Shown here piece after piece: positions 23,453 through 32,691 of a stretch of DNA of 64,000 nucleotides. Where the stretch lies: positions 1,550,001-1,614,000 of the forward strand of contig NZ_JAQNDK010000003.1 in NCBI RefSeq assembly GCF_028368935.1. Reading direction: 5' to 3'. Position 1 is the first letter of the stretch, and each line of letters starts with the position of its first letter. The notes beneath the pieces were generated by a model. The model was not told where the DNA came from and did no database searches. It saw nothing but the letters and a program-made list of their open reading frames with translations. This stretch comes from Sorangium aterium (GTDB taxonomy: Bacteria; Myxococcota_A; Polyangia; Polyangiales; Polyangiaceae). The position numbers and the translations under genes were made by a program.

Positions 23453-23659
23453 TCAGGCGGTGGCGCGGATCACGTTGACCGCCTGCAGACCTTTGGGACC
23501 TTCTTTGATCTCAAATTCAACGGTCTCGTCTTCGAAAAGACGGCGGCGCCCCTCCCCGTTGATCTGCGAATAGTGAACGAAGACGTCGGGGCCAGTCTCT
23601 TGCTTGATGAAGCCCCAACCCTTCTCGTCGTTGAACCACTTAACCTTGCCAACTGCCAT
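23453..23659 (-). CDS. cspA: Cold-shock domain RNA chaperone
   Basis: This 68-residue protein is a single cold-shock domain binding single-stranded RNA/DNA. RNP1 reads KGWGFI and RNP2 reads VFVHY, with the family opening [11 protein letters not shown]. It contains [17 protein letters not shown] in the middle, as is usual for actinobacterial/proteobacterial members. A very good ribosome site (ggagg, six bases before the ATG) fixes the start. The symbol is used in the family sense only. Confidence 0.95.
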   Translation of the reverse strand: MAVGKVKWFNDEKGWGFIKQETGPDVFVHYSQINGEGRRRLFEDETVEFEIKEGPKGLQAVNVIRATA

Positions 23660-24642
23660 ATTTCCTCCACTTCAGAGCTCGTCGATACCCGAGGCGCGCA
23701 GGCTGGCAGTCGGGAGGTGACCACGGGTGCGGTCCCTGATTCCGATGCGGGCTTGGCTGCATGCAGCAAACCCCCCTCGTAGACAGATCCAGCTTGCGCA
23801 GGGCGGCTGCCCAGCCGCTGGTTGATGTGCGTGCGCGGCGACTTCGACGATTCTCCCCGGTCCGAGCGGGCGCCAACGTAAACGGCTCGATGCGCCAAGG
23901 TCAAGCAGCGATGATGGTTCGGCCGGTGCTTACGCGAGGCAGTACCGCTTCACCGGCAGTCTCCGGTTGCAGCAGCCTCCGACGAGAATTTCGCGCCGTA
24001 CAGCGGATCCCGACGGCAGTACACGATCACGCGTGGTGACGGCGCGCCGTGGGGTGCGAAGCAGGATTCGCGCAACCGTCAAGATTTGCGCTCTTATCGA
24101 AGAGCCTTGTCCTTCGACCCGCGCAGGGCGTCGCGTGATCCGTGCGGGCCTCGCCATGTCACGCAGCGAGCCTCGCACGTCGGGCGGCGATCTCCTGGCC
24201 TCCGCCGCGATGGGGCGCGACTCGGGGCGCGCTCCTCGTGCAGCGCGCTCGCCGAGCGCGAGCCAGGAGCCCGCCGAGCGCGAGCCAGGCGCTTGCCGAA
24301 CCTTGCAAAGAACATCGATCGAGCGCCTCACCTGAGCAGGCGGCCTGCTCGGAGGGCGCCAGGCGCCGGGCGGCGCAGGCTCAGCCTGTTCGACGAGGTG
24401 GTCCCGACGCACGGCTGGTCCGGAAACTCGGCGGATCGATCCCAGGACCGGCGTCGCACGCTCGACCTGCACCGCGCTGCATGCGCTCAGGGGCGCAGGC
24501 GGCTCAGTCCCGGGCTCGAGCCCGCTCGCCGCCCGGGAGCAGGAATCGAAGGCACCTCGTTGACATGTCTGTTCGAGCTTGCTCGTATGGCGTGGCGAGG
24601 GCATCGGGTCTCACCTCCGCCCTGGCCCCGCGAGGCGACGAG
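23660..24642. other. Gene-free stretch of about 1 kb
   Basis: This lies between the divergent cold-shock gene and the FHA/CpaF-like gene. Open frames here have no recognisable protein features and are less GC-biased at the third position than real genes nearby. I see only the cold-shock leader, a 17-bp direct repeat gccgagcgcgagccagg (24251-24267 and 24273-24289) and a possible promoter at 24560. A small RNA cannot be excluded. Confidence 0.5.
24560..24588 (+). promoter_or_regulatory. Possible sigma-70 promoter of the FHA/CpaF-like gene
   Basis: There is a perfect TTGACA at 24560-24565 and a poor -10 (tcgtat, three of six matches) after 17 bp, about 55 bp before the ATG at 24643. Only the -35 element is convincing. 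Confidence 0.25.
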
Positions 24643-26766
24643 ATGTTCTCGGTGATCATCAGCGAGAAGGGGGGCGCGGAGCGCCGCGAAACCTTCGACC
24701 GGACAGAGATCAACGTCGGCCGCGTGCAGGGCAACGACCTGATGCTGCCGAAGGGCAACGTGTCGAAGCGGCACGCTCGGCTGCTCTTCCGCGACGGGCG
24801 CTTCATCGTCACCGATCTCAAGAGCACGAACGGCACGTACGTCAACGGCCGGAAGATCGCTCAGGCGACGATCGTCCGCGAAGGCGACAAGATCTACATC
24901 GGCGACTTCGTGCTGCGGATCGAGACGGCGGCGGCCGGGACGGCCCCTCCGGACAGCACCGCGCCTCCGCGCGCGCCGGAAGAGATGTCCGGAGAGCCGG
25001 GACCTCTGCCCGATCGCGGGCCGCCGCCGTCCGCCGAGAAGGGGCTGCACCGGTCGGCGCCGCTGCCGCTGATCAACGAGAGGGGCGAGCCGTCGCGCAC
25101 CAGCCAGGGCGTGATCAGCCACTTCCCCCTCGAGAACGATCCGGACGAATCGGTCGATGCGGCCGCGGCCATCCCCGTCCCCGGTCCGCCGCGCATCCCC
25201 TCGCCTCGCCCGCCCCTCTCGCCGAGCGGCGCGTCCGTCCCGCCGCTGCCTGCGCACCCGGCGGCGACCAACGCCCCGCCGGCGCGCGACGGCCGCGCCG
25301 TCAACGCCGCCATCCCGCCCCCACAGGCGCCGCGCCCGTACGCGACAGCGACCCCGCTGCCGGCGCAGAGCGCAACGAGCACCGCCGCGGTGTCGCCGCA
25401 GGGCGCCTCGAACGTCGCCGTCCACCCCAGCGTGGTCCCCATCCCGAGCCGGCGGGCCATCCCGCCCGTCTCGGATCGGGTCGACCGGGGACAGGGGGAC
25501 TCGGCGCAAGCCGTGGCGCACCGCCGGGCGCTCGGGCGCCTCATGGAGCGGCTCGCCGACGTGGTCGACCTCGCGGCGCTCGACAGCGGCGCCCCGCCGG
25601 ACAGCGCGCTCGCCCCGCGCATCACGCAGGCGATCGCCGCGGGCGCGGAGGCGCTGCGCGCGGCGGGCGAGCTCCCCCCCGAGGTCGACGTCGAGGCGCT
25701 CCTGGCCGACGCGCAGCGGGAGCTCTTCACGCTCGGTCCGCTCGATCGCTTGCTCGAAGACGCCGAGGTGAGCGAGATCCAGGTGTTCCGCTACGACCAC
25801 GTGATCGCGATGCACGGGCGCCGGCGCGTCATCGCAGAGGTCGGGTTCAGCAGCGAGCGCGCGGTCGGCCGGGCCATCCGCCGGCTCTGCATGACGGCCG
25901 GCCAGCCGATCGAGGCGGGCGCGAGCTTCATCGAGCGGACCCTGCCGAAGGGGCGCCGGCTGTTCGCCGTGCTGCCGCCGGCCGCGAGCTCCACCCTGGT
26001 GATCCGGAAGCCGCAGCGCCCCGACGTCACGCTGGACGACCTGGTGCGCAACGGGACGATCTCGCGCGCGATGGCCGGGCTGCTCGCCCAGTGCGTGCTC
26101 GGTCGCGGCAACCTCCTCGTCACCGGGACGCGGGACGCCGGGACGGGCTGGCTGCTCGGCGCGCTCGCTGCCGCGGCGCCGCCCGACGACCGGTTCGTGG
26201 TGCTCCAGGAGGAGGACGAGCTGGCCCTCGATCAGCCGAACACGCTGTCCATCGCGCTCGGCGCCACGACGGACGAACGCACCCGGGCCGTGCGGGCGGC
26301 CGTGCGGATCCGGCCGGAGCGGGTCGTCGTGAGCTCGTTCTCGGGCCACGTTGCGGCCGAAATCGTGGACGCCATCGGCGGCGGCATGGACGGCGTGCTC
26401 GCGGCCTCACGGGCGCCGACGCTGCGGCAGGCAGTGACGAGGCTCCCCGCCGACATCGCCGCGACCCGCCCCGGGATCACGCCGGAGACGGCGCGCGAGT
26501 GGCTGGCCTCGTCCTTCGACCTCGCGATCGAGATCGCGCTGCTCCGCGACGGTCGCCACCGCGTGCTCCGCATCGCGGAGCTCGCGGTGGAGGGCGGGCA
26601 GATCGCCATTCGCGACGTCTTCACGTTCGTGGTCGAGCGGACGGCCGCCGGCGGCGCGCTCGAGGGGACGTTTCACCCCTCCGGGCTGGTGCCGGACATC
26701 GTGGAAGATCTTCAGTCCCGCGGGCTCAGCGTCGATACGTCGACCTCGTTCCGACGAAATCGCTAG
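24643..26766 (+). CDS. FHA domain fused to a degenerate CpaF/TadA-type ATPase
   Basis: This is a 707-residue protein. The FHA domain (about 5-95) has GRVQGNDLML, SKRHARL and STNGTYVNGRKI, so it can probably read phosphothreonine. A Pro/Ala-rich linker of nearly 200 residues follows, then a domain resembling the secretion ATPase CpaF/TadA (about 330-690, e.g. LGPLDRLLEDAEVSEIQV and LPPAASSTLVIRKP). The Walker A region reads GTRDAGTGW instead of GGTGSGKTT, with no lysine, and the His-box HAN is replaced by SRAPT. It is therefore likely a non-hydrolysing regulator. No tad/pilus genes are nearby. The start follows a gagg ribosome site. Confidence 0.82.
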   Translation: MFSVIISEKGGAERRETFDRTEINVGRVQGNDLMLPKGNVSKRHARLLFRDGRFIVTDLKSTNGTYVNGRKIAQATIVREGDKIYIGDFVLRIETAAAGTAPPDSTAPPRAPEEMSGEPGPLPDRGPPPSAEKGLHRSAPLPLINERGEPSRTSQGVISHFPLENDPDESVDAAAAIPVPGPPRIPSPRPPLSPSGASVPPLPAHPAATNAPPARDGRAVNAAIPPPQAPRPYATATPLPAQSATSTAAVSPQGASNVAVHPSVVPIPSRRAIPPVSDRVDRGQGDSAQAVAHRRALGRLMERLADVVDLAALDSGAPPDSALAPRITQAIAAGAEALRAAGELPPEVDVEALLADAQRELFTLGPLDRLLEDAEVSEIQVFRYDHVIAMHGRRRVIAEVGFSSERAVGRAIRRLCMTAGQPIEAGASFIERTLPKGRRLFAVLPPAASSTLVIRKPQRPDVTLDDLVRNGTISRAMAGLLAQCVLGRGNLLVTGTRDAGTGWLLGALAAAAPPDDRFVVLQEEDELALDQPNTLSIALGATTDERTRAVRAAVRIRPERVVVSSFSGHVAAEIVDAIGGGMDGVLAASRAPTLRQAVTRLPADIAATRPGITPETAREWLASSFDLAIEIALLRDGRHRVLRIAELAVEGGQIAIRDVFTFVVERTAAGGALEGTFHPSGLVPDIVEDLQSRGLSVDTSTSFRRNR

Positions 26767-26881
26767 CGGCTGGCTGTACAAACGGCGGCCGGCGCGAAGC
26801 ACGCAGAGCACGCGGAACCCGCGAGATGAGAGCGTCTTGACGGGCGCCAGCTAGGAACGGAGGTTATGATGCTCAGTAGCC

Positions 26882-27394
26882 ATGGCCATCCGCACCATCC
26901 TCCACTATCCCGACCCGCGCCTGCGCCAGAAGGCACAGCCGGTCGGGGACATCACGCCCGAAATCACGAAGCTTATCGACGACATGGCCGAGACCATGTA
27001 CGCGGCGCCCGGCGTCGGCCTTGCGGCCACGCAGATCGGGGAGCCACACCGCGTCTTCCTCGTTGACATCGCCGCGGACAACGAGCCGAGCAACCTCCTC
27101 GTGTTCATCAACCCGGAGATCGTGCGCCAAGAGGGGCAGCTGACCGGCCCCGAAGGGTGCCTCTCGTTCCCTGGCATCAGCGAGGACATCAAGCGAGCCG
27201 AGCGCGTCACCGTCCGCGCCCGCGGCCGCGACGGGGCGACGTTCGAGATCGCGGCCGACGGCCTGCTCGCCGTGGCCGTCCAGCATGAGCTCGACCACCT
27301 CGACGGCGTGCTGATGATCGACCGGATGGGCACGCTCAAGAAGCGCATCGTCCAGCGGAAGATGCAGAAGCGCGGCGCAGAAGCCGCGAGCTGA
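26882..27394 (+). CDS. def: Peptide deformylase
   Basis: This 170-residue enzyme removes the formyl group from nascent proteins. All three family motifs are intact: GVGLAATQ, EGCLSFPG (metal Cys) and HELDHLDG (metal His pair with catalytic Glu). The length is typical of type 1 bacterial enzymes. The usual partner fmt does not follow; ribD converges with a 20-bp gap. Confidence 0.96.
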   Translation: MAIRTILHYPDPRLRQKAQPVGDITPEITKLIDDMAETMYAAPGVGLAATQIGEPHRVFLVDIAADNEPSNLLVFINPEIVRQEGQLTGPEGCLSFPGISEDIKRAERVTVRARGRDGATFEIAADGLLAVAVQHELDHLDGVLMIDRMGTLKKRIVQRKMQKRGAEAAS

Positions 27395-27414
27395 CCGGCC
27401 CGGGCGCCCTGCGC

Positions 27415-28560
27415 TCAGCTGCGCGCCGGGAAGGCAAGCGGGCCGTTGACGTACGCGTCGCGGCCGCAGAGCTCCCAGCGAGGATCGACGATCCGGGGTG
27501 CGTCGCCTGGCGTGTCCGGGCCGGCCCAGTCGACAGCGCCCGGTCGGCCGCGGGGGCCGAGCAGGATCGGGGCGACGAAGGCGTGCAGCTCGTCGGGCAG
27601 GCGCGACGCGAGCAGGCTGCCGGCGAGCTCGGCGCCTCCTTCGACCAGGATGGAGACGATCCCCTGCGAGGCGCAGAGGCGCATCGCGGCGGTCACGTCG
27701 ACCCGGCCCTCCGCCGAGGTTGGCGCGCGCAGGACGACGCAGCCAGCGTCGACGAGCACCTGCTCCGCCTCCTCGGGCGCGTCGGCGCCCGTGAGCACCC
27801 AGGTCGGCACCTCCCGCGCCGTCTGGGCGAGGCGCGTGTGGAGCGGCAGCCTGAGCCGCGTATCGAAGACGAGCCGGATGGGGCTCCGCCCCCCGGGCGC
27901 GAGCGCAGGCTCGCGCAGGGTGAGCCGAGGGTCGTCGGCGAGCGCCGTGCCGATCCCGATCGCCACCGCGTCGTGGCGCGAGCGGAGCTCCTGGACCTTG
28001 GCGCGCGCCTCGGGGCCGGTGACCCACTTCGAGGCGCCCGTGCGGGTCGCGATGCGACCGTCCAGCGACAGGGCGAGCTTGAGCGTGATGTGGGGGATGC
28101 CCGTCGTGATGAACTTGGTCCAGGGCGCGATCAGCGCGCGAGCCTCGGCGCCGGCCACGCCCATCTCCACGGCGAGCCCGGCGTCGCTGAGCCGCTGCGC
28201 CCCGCCGCCGACGACCGCAGGGTTCGGATCGGGCGCGCCGACAACGACGCGCTTGATGCCGGCGCTCAGCACCGCATCCACGCAGGGCGGCGTGCGCCCC
28301 TCGTGGTTGCAGGGCTCCAGCGTCACGTAGAGCGTCCCGCCGCGCGCCGCGTCGCCGGCGGCCGCGAGCGCCAGCCCCTCCGCGTGCTCCTCGCCCGCGC
28401 GCGCGTGGTGCGCGACGGCGACGACCTCCCCTGCGGCGTTCAGCACCACCGCGCCGACCGGGGGGTTCGGCGACGGCATCGCCTTGTGCGCCTCCTCGAT
28501 GGCGAGGCGCATCATCGCGACGTCGAGCTCGGGATCGGGGCTGGGGGGCTTCGCAGACAT
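27415..28560 (-). CDS. ribD: Bifunctional riboflavin enzyme (deaminase/reductase)
   Basis: This 381-residue protein does the second and third steps of riboflavin synthesis. The N-terminal cytidine-deaminase-like domain (about 10-150) has the zinc site HAEGLAL and EPCNHEGRTPPC. The C-terminal reductase domain has KLALSLDGRIATRTGASKW, IGIGTALADDPRLT and VEGGAELAGSLL. Other rib genes are absent from the window, so it is unlinked from the rest of the pathway here. It follows nrdR by 16 bp, an arrangement (nrdR-ribD) known from other proteobacteria. Confidence 0.95.
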   Translation of the reverse strand: MSAKPPSPDPELDVAMMRLAIEEAHKAMPSPNPPVGAVVLNAAGEVVAVAHHARAGEEHAEGLALAAAGDAARGGTLYVTLEPCNHEGRTPPCVDAVLSAGIKRVVVGAPDPNPAVVGGGAQRLSDAGLAVEMGVAGAEARALIAPWTKFITTGIPHITLKLALSLDGRIATRTGASKWVTGPEARAKVQELRSRHDAVAIGIGTALADDPRLTLREPALAPGGRSPIRLVFDTRLRLPLHTRLAQTAREVPTWVLTGADAPEEAEQVLVDAGCVVLRAPTSAEGRVDVTAAMRLCASQGIVSILVEGGAELAGSLLASRLPDELHAFVAPILLGPRGRPGAVDWAGPDTPGDAPRIVDPRWELCGRDAYVNGPLAFPARS

Positions 28561-28576
28561 CGAAGTGCCGGATCTA

Positions 28577-29038
28577 CTAGGGCGCCTTGGCCTTCACAAG
28601 CTTGCCAAGCTCGACCATGAACTGGTCAATGTCCCGGAAGGAACGATAAACACTTGCGAACCGGACATAGGCGACCTCATCGAGGGTACGCAGGTGGTTC
28701 ATGACCCGTTCGCCCAGCTCGGTCGACAAGATCTCCCGCCGCTCCGACTCCTGCGCCTCGCGCTCGATCGCGTCGGCGATGGCCTCGATCTGATCGGTGG
28801 ACACGGGCCGCTTGTTGCACGCGATCCGCAGCCCTCGCACGAGCTTCTGCCGGTCGAACGACTCGCGCCGACCGTCCTTCTTGACGACCGTCGGCAGGAT
28901 GTCCTCGACGCGCTCGTACGTCGTGAACCGGCGCTCGCACGAGGCGCACTCGCGCCGACGCCGGATCACCTCACCCGCGCCGCCAGCGCGGGAGTCGATG
29001 ACCCGGTCCTCGAGATGGCCGCAAAATGGGCACTTCAT
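28577..29038 (-). CDS. nrdR: Transcriptional repressor of ribonucleotide reductase
   Basis: This 153-residue protein has a zinc ribbon (MKCPFCGH and [13 protein letters not shown], four cysteines) followed by an ATP-cone ([20 protein letters not shown]). NrdR senses ATP/dATP and represses nrd genes. Length and motifs match the family exactly. It lies 24 bp downstream of fabF. Confidence 0.96.
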   Translation of the reverse strand: MKCPFCGHLEDRVIDSRAGGAGEVIRRRRECASCERRFTTYERVEDILPTVVKKDGRRESFDRQKLVRGLRIACNKRPVSTDQIEAIADAIEREAQESERREILSTELGERVMNHLRTLDEVAYVRFASVYRSFRDIDQFMVELGKLVKAKAP

Positions 29039-29062
29039 CGAGTCATCCAGCGCGGCGCGCGA

Positions 29063-30307
29063 TCAGCCGTCGAACTGGGAGAACACGAGCGACACGTTGG
29101 TGCCACCGAACCCGAACGAATTCGACATCACATGCTTCAGGCGGCGCTCGCGAGAGGTGAACGGCACGTAGTCGAGGGTGCACTCGGGGTCGGGATCGTC
29201 CAAGTTGAGCGTCGGCGGCACGGCGCCGTGGCGCAGCGCGAGAGCGCAGACCGCCGCTTCGACCCCACCTGCGCCCCCGAGCAGGTGGCCCATCGCGGAT
29301 TTCGTCGAGCTCACCCAGAGGCGCTTCGACGCCGCGTGATCGCCGAACGTCTTGAGGATCGCCCGGGTCTCCTCGATGTCCCCCTGCGGGGTCGAGGTGC
29401 CGTGAGCGTTGATGTAGTCGATCGCGTCCGGCGCGAGCTTGGCGTCGTCGAGCGCCATCTTCATCGCTCGCTGCGCCCCGGCGCCGTCGGGCGCCGGCTT
29501 CGTGATGTGGTACGCGTCGCACGAGGCGCCGTACCCGACGACCTCTGCGTAGATCTTCGCGCCGCGCTTCTTCGCATGGGAGAGCGACTCGAGCAGCAGC
29601 GACCCGGCGCCCTCGGAGCAGACGAAGCCGTCGCGTCCCTTGTCCCAGGGGCGGCTCGCCCGCTGCGGCTCGTCGTTGCGCCTCGAGAGGGCGAACATCG
29701 CGCAGAAGCCGCCGATGCCAAGGCCCGTGATCGTCGCCTCCGCGCCGCCCGTGAGCATGATGTGCGAGCGACCTCGGCGGATCCACTCGAACGCCTCTCC
29801 GAGCGAGTGCGCGCTCGATGAGCACGCGCTCGTGTTGCAGTAACTCGCGCCCCGCAGGTCGAGCGACAGCGCCACCTGCCCCGCGGCGAGGTTGGCGATG
29901 ACCGTCGGGATGAAGTAGGGGCTGACCTTGTGAGGCCCCTTCTCGTGCAGCGTGATCGAGTGCTGGAACAGGTACTCGAGGCCCCCGAGGCCGACACCGA
30001 TGAACGTGCCGCACTGATCGCGGTCCTCGTCGGTGAGCTCGATCCCCGAGTCCTGCATGCACATCTGCGATGCGGCGACGGAGAGCTGGGCGAAGCGGCC
30101 CATCTCCTTCACCTTCTTCTTGGGGATGTACTCCTCAGGCACGAAGCCCTTCACCTCGCCGGCGAAGCGCGTGGGAAACGTGCTCGCGTCGAAGAGGGTG
30201 ATGGGTGCGATACCCGACTGACCAGCCAGCAAAGATTGCCAGGTGGCCTGCGTCCCGAGGCCGTTGGGCGTAGCGAGCCCGATGCCGGTGATGACAACGC
30301 GTTCCAT
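29063..30307 (-). CDS. fabF: 3-oxoacyl-ACP synthase II
   Basis: This 414-residue condensing enzyme elongates fatty acids. The catalytic Cys is in CNTSACSSSAH, and the two histidines are in NAHGTSTPQGD and KSAMGHLLGGAGG. It opens with RVVITGIGLATPNG and ends with SNSFGFGGTNVSLVF, as in the family. It follows acpP by 127 bp in a fabH-fabD-fabG-acpP-fabF order. Confidence 0.96.
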   Translation of the reverse strand: MERVVITGIGLATPNGLGTQATWQSLLAGQSGIAPITLFDASTFPTRFAGEVKGFVPEEYIPKKKVKEMGRFAQLSVAASQMCMQDSGIELTDEDRDQCGTFIGVGLGGLEYLFQHSITLHEKGPHKVSPYFIPTVIANLAAGQVALSLDLRGASYCNTSACSSSAHSLGEAFEWIRRGRSHIMLTGGAEATITGLGIGGFCAMFALSRRNDEPQRASRPWDKGRDGFVCSEGAGSLLLESLSHAKKRGAKIYAEVVGYGASCDAYHITKPAPDGAGAQRAMKMALDDAKLAPDAIDYINAHGTSTPQGDIEETRAILKTFGDHAASKRLWVSSTKSAMGHLLGGAGGVEAAVCALALRHGAVPPTLNLDDPDPECTLDYVPFTSRERRLKHVMSNSFGFGGTNVSLVFSQFDG

Positions 30308-30434
30308 GGCTCTTCTTGCCCTAGCGCCACCACAGAGGTGAGAGCGCGTGCATCGGCGAAGAGCAGACCCTTCGCTGACTCACGCGCCAACCCACCTCCA
30401 TGGTGACGCCGCGTCCGGTAGGGCGGTGGGGACG

Positions 30435-30689
30435 CTACTTCTTGTCCTTGGCATTCCTTTCGATGTAGTCAATCGCATCCTGGACAGTCCGGATCTTCTC
30501 CGTGTCCTCGTCCGGAATGTCGATCTCGAACGCCTCCTCAAACGCGAGGACAAGCTCCACCAGGCCCAGCGAATCGGCGCCCAGATCGTCGATGAAACTC
30601 GCCTCAGGCTTGATGTCCTTCTCGTCGACGTCGAGCTGTTCCTTGATGATCCGCTTTACTTCGGCCGTGATGTCGCGACCTTCAGCCAT
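30435..30689 (-). CDS. acpP: Acyl carrier protein of fatty-acid synthesis
   Basis: This 84-residue carrier has the phosphopantetheine serine in [17 protein letters not shown] and the usual acidic helix II. It starts after a clear ribosome site (ggagga) and lies between fabG and fabF, as in most bacteria. It is distinct from the second carrier at 39403, which has a different serine motif and lies in an unrelated cluster. Confidence 0.97.
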   Translation of the reverse strand: MAEGRDITAEVKRIIKEQLDVDEKDIKPEASFIDDLGADSLGLVELVLAFEEAFEIDIPDEDTEKIRTVQDAIDYIERNAKDKK

Positions 30690-30835
30690 GGTATTCCTCC
30701 CGGGAAAACGGAACCCCTAGTAGCCCATCGCCATCAGCGTTGCACCATCGAATTACCTGCGACCGCTTTTTTCGTGTGCGCCTGGTTTGCCGCTGTGCGT
30801 GACGCCTGGCAGACGGGGTCCTCAAGCCAGCGCTC

Positions 30836-31582
30836 TCACACGTACATTCCGCCGTTGACGCGCAGCGTCTCGCCCGTCACGTAGCTCGCCTCGTCGGAGC
30901 ATAGGAATGCGATCGCCGCGGCGACCTCCTCCGCTCGGCCCGTGCGCCCGAGCGGGACCATCTTCGTCAGCCCCTCTTTCATCTCCGGGGTGATCGTCGT
31001 CGTCATGTCGGTGTCGATGAACCCGGGCGCCACGGCGTTGACCGTGATGCCGCGCCCCGCGTACTCGCGGGCGAGCGACTTCGTCACGCCGAGCAGGGCC
31101 GCCTTCGTCGCCGCATAGGCCGCCTGGCCCACGTTGCCCATCTCCGCCACAACGCTGGAGAGGAACACGATGCGGCCCGTGCGCGCGCGCATCATGACCT
31201 TGGTCGCGGCGCGCGCGGACGCGATCGAGCCCTTCACGTTCACGGCGAAGAGGCGATCGAGGTCTTCCTCCTTGATCCGCAGGAGCAGGCCGTCGATCGC
31301 AATCCCCGCATTCGCGACGAGGATGTCAAGCCGGCCAAGGCGCTTCGCCGCCTCGGCGATGGCGGCCTCGGTCGCCTGCAGGTTCGCGACGTCGAAGCCG
31401 AGCGCCTCGGCCTTGCCGCCGCGCGCGGTGATCGCCTCGACGACCGCGCGCGCCTCGGCTTCTCCGCGCACGTAGTTGACGATGACGTGCGCGCCCTGCG
31501 CCGCGAGGGCCTCCGACGCGGCACGCCCGATTCCTCGCGATCCACCCGTGACGATCGCAACTTTGCCCGTAAGGTCGAACAT
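30836..31582 (-). CDS. fabG: 3-oxoacyl-ACP reductase
   Basis: This 248-residue short-chain dehydrogenase reduces 3-ketoacyl-ACP with NADPH. It has the nucleotide motif GGSRGIGRAA, NAGIAIDGLLLR, the catalytic Ser (SSVVAEMGN) and the YAATK Tyr-Lys pair. It ends with TGETLRVNGGMYV, as in FabG. The gene starts 6 bp after the fabD stop. Confidence 0.96.
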   Translation of the reverse strand: MFDLTGKVAIVTGGSRGIGRAASEALAAQGAHVIVNYVRGEAEARAVVEAITARGGKAEALGFDVANLQATEAAIAEAAKRLGRLDILVANAGIAIDGLLLRIKEEDLDRLFAVNVKGSIASARAATKVMMRARTGRIVFLSSVVAEMGNVGQAAYAATKAALLGVTKSLAREYAGRGITVNAVAPGFIDTDMTTTITPEMKEGLTKMVPLGRTGRAEEVAAAIAFLCSDEASYVTGETLRVNGGMYV

Positions 31583-31588
31583 CGATGC

Positions 31589-32530
31589 CTATGCCTCCGA
31601 AAGGAACGCGTTCACGCGCTCAATCCCCGCCATGTCGCTCACGCTGAGCACCTTGATCTGCTTCGTGATCCGCTTCACCAACCCGGCGAGCACCTTGCCA
31701 GGGCCGATCTCGAGGGCGTGCGTCACGCCGTCCTCCGCCATGCGCTCGATCGTCCGCATCCACTGCACGGTTCCATCGATCTGGCGCAGGAGGAGCGACC
31801 GTACCCGCTCCGGATCGGCGTTCGGCGTGGCGTCGACGTTCGCGATCACGGGGAAGGCGAGCGGCATCAGGTGGGTGCGATCGAGCTCGGGGCGCAGGCG
31901 TTCGGCCGCGGGTCGCATCAGCGCGCAGTGGAAGGGGGCGCTCACTTTGAGCGGGATGGCCTTGCCCCCGCGGGCGACGGCGAGCTCGCCCGCCCGCGCG
32001 ACCGCGCCAGCGTGCCCGGCGATCACGATCTGCCCCGGCCCGTTGTAGTTCGCCGGGGCGACCACCTCGCCTTGCGCCGCCTCGGCGCAGATCGCGAGCA
32101 CCACCTCCTGGTCGAGCGCGATGAGCGCCGCCATTGCCCCCTCGCCCGCCGGCACGGCCTCCTGCATGGCGCTGCCCCGGATCCGACAGAGCCGCACCGC
32201 ATCCTCGATCTCGAGCGCGCCGGCGGCGACCAGCGCGCTGTACTCGCCGAGCGAGTGGCCGGCCGCGTACAGCGGCGGATCGAGGTTGGGCAGGTGCTCG
32301 ATGAGGGCCGCGGCCACGGCGCAGCTCGTCGCGACGATGGCGGGCTGGGTGTTGCTCGTCTGCGTCAGCGCCTCCATCGGCCCCTCGAAGCAGAGCCGCG
32401 AGATCGGCTCGCCGAGCGCTGCGTCCGCTCGCGCGAACGCGCCGCGCGCGGCCGCCGAGGCCTCCGCGAGGGCCTTGCCCATCCCCACCTCTTGCGCCCC
32501 TTGCCCTGGAAACAGCCAAGCGATTTTCAC
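31589..32530 (-). CDS. fabD: Malonyl-CoA:ACP transacylase
   Basis: This 313-residue acyltransferase has active-site GHSLGEY (Ser), the upstream FPGQGAQ and the C-terminal His region SAPFHCALM. The GTG at 32530 gives the usual family start VKIAWLFPGQG and has a gaggg ribosome site eight bases before it. An in-frame ATG 18 codons upstream would add a non-conserved extension. Confidence 0.95.
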   Translation of the reverse strand: MKIAWLFPGQGAQEVGMGKALAEASAAARGAFARADAALGEPISRLCFEGPMEALTQTSNTQPAIVATSCAVAAALIEHLPNLDPPLYAAGHSLGEYSALVAAGALEIEDAVRLCRIRGSAMQEAVPAGEGAMAALIALDQEVVLAICAEAAQGEVVAPANYNGPGQIVIAGHAGAVARAGELAVARGGKAIPLKVSAPFHCALMRPAAERLRPELDRTHLMPLAFPVIANVDATPNADPERVRSLLLRQIDGTVQWMRTIERMAEDGVTHALEIGPGKVLAGLVKRITKQIKVLSVSDMAGIERVNAFLSEA

Positions 32531-32691
32531 GTTTGCCCTCAATTCCAAGCCAGGGAGGCGGACGCCGTCCGTCCCCCGAACCACGTCATGCGGCCGGCGC
32601 GCGCGAGACTACCTCAGGCTGGATCGCCCGGCGAGCTCGACCGCCACGCGTAGACCTCGACCCCGACGCAGGCACACGCGCATGGGCCCGT

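Noticed and set aside
23660-24642. Several frames of 60 to 224 residues in the gene-free region
   Set aside because: None shows a domain, signal peptide or ribosome site, and they overlap each other on both strands.
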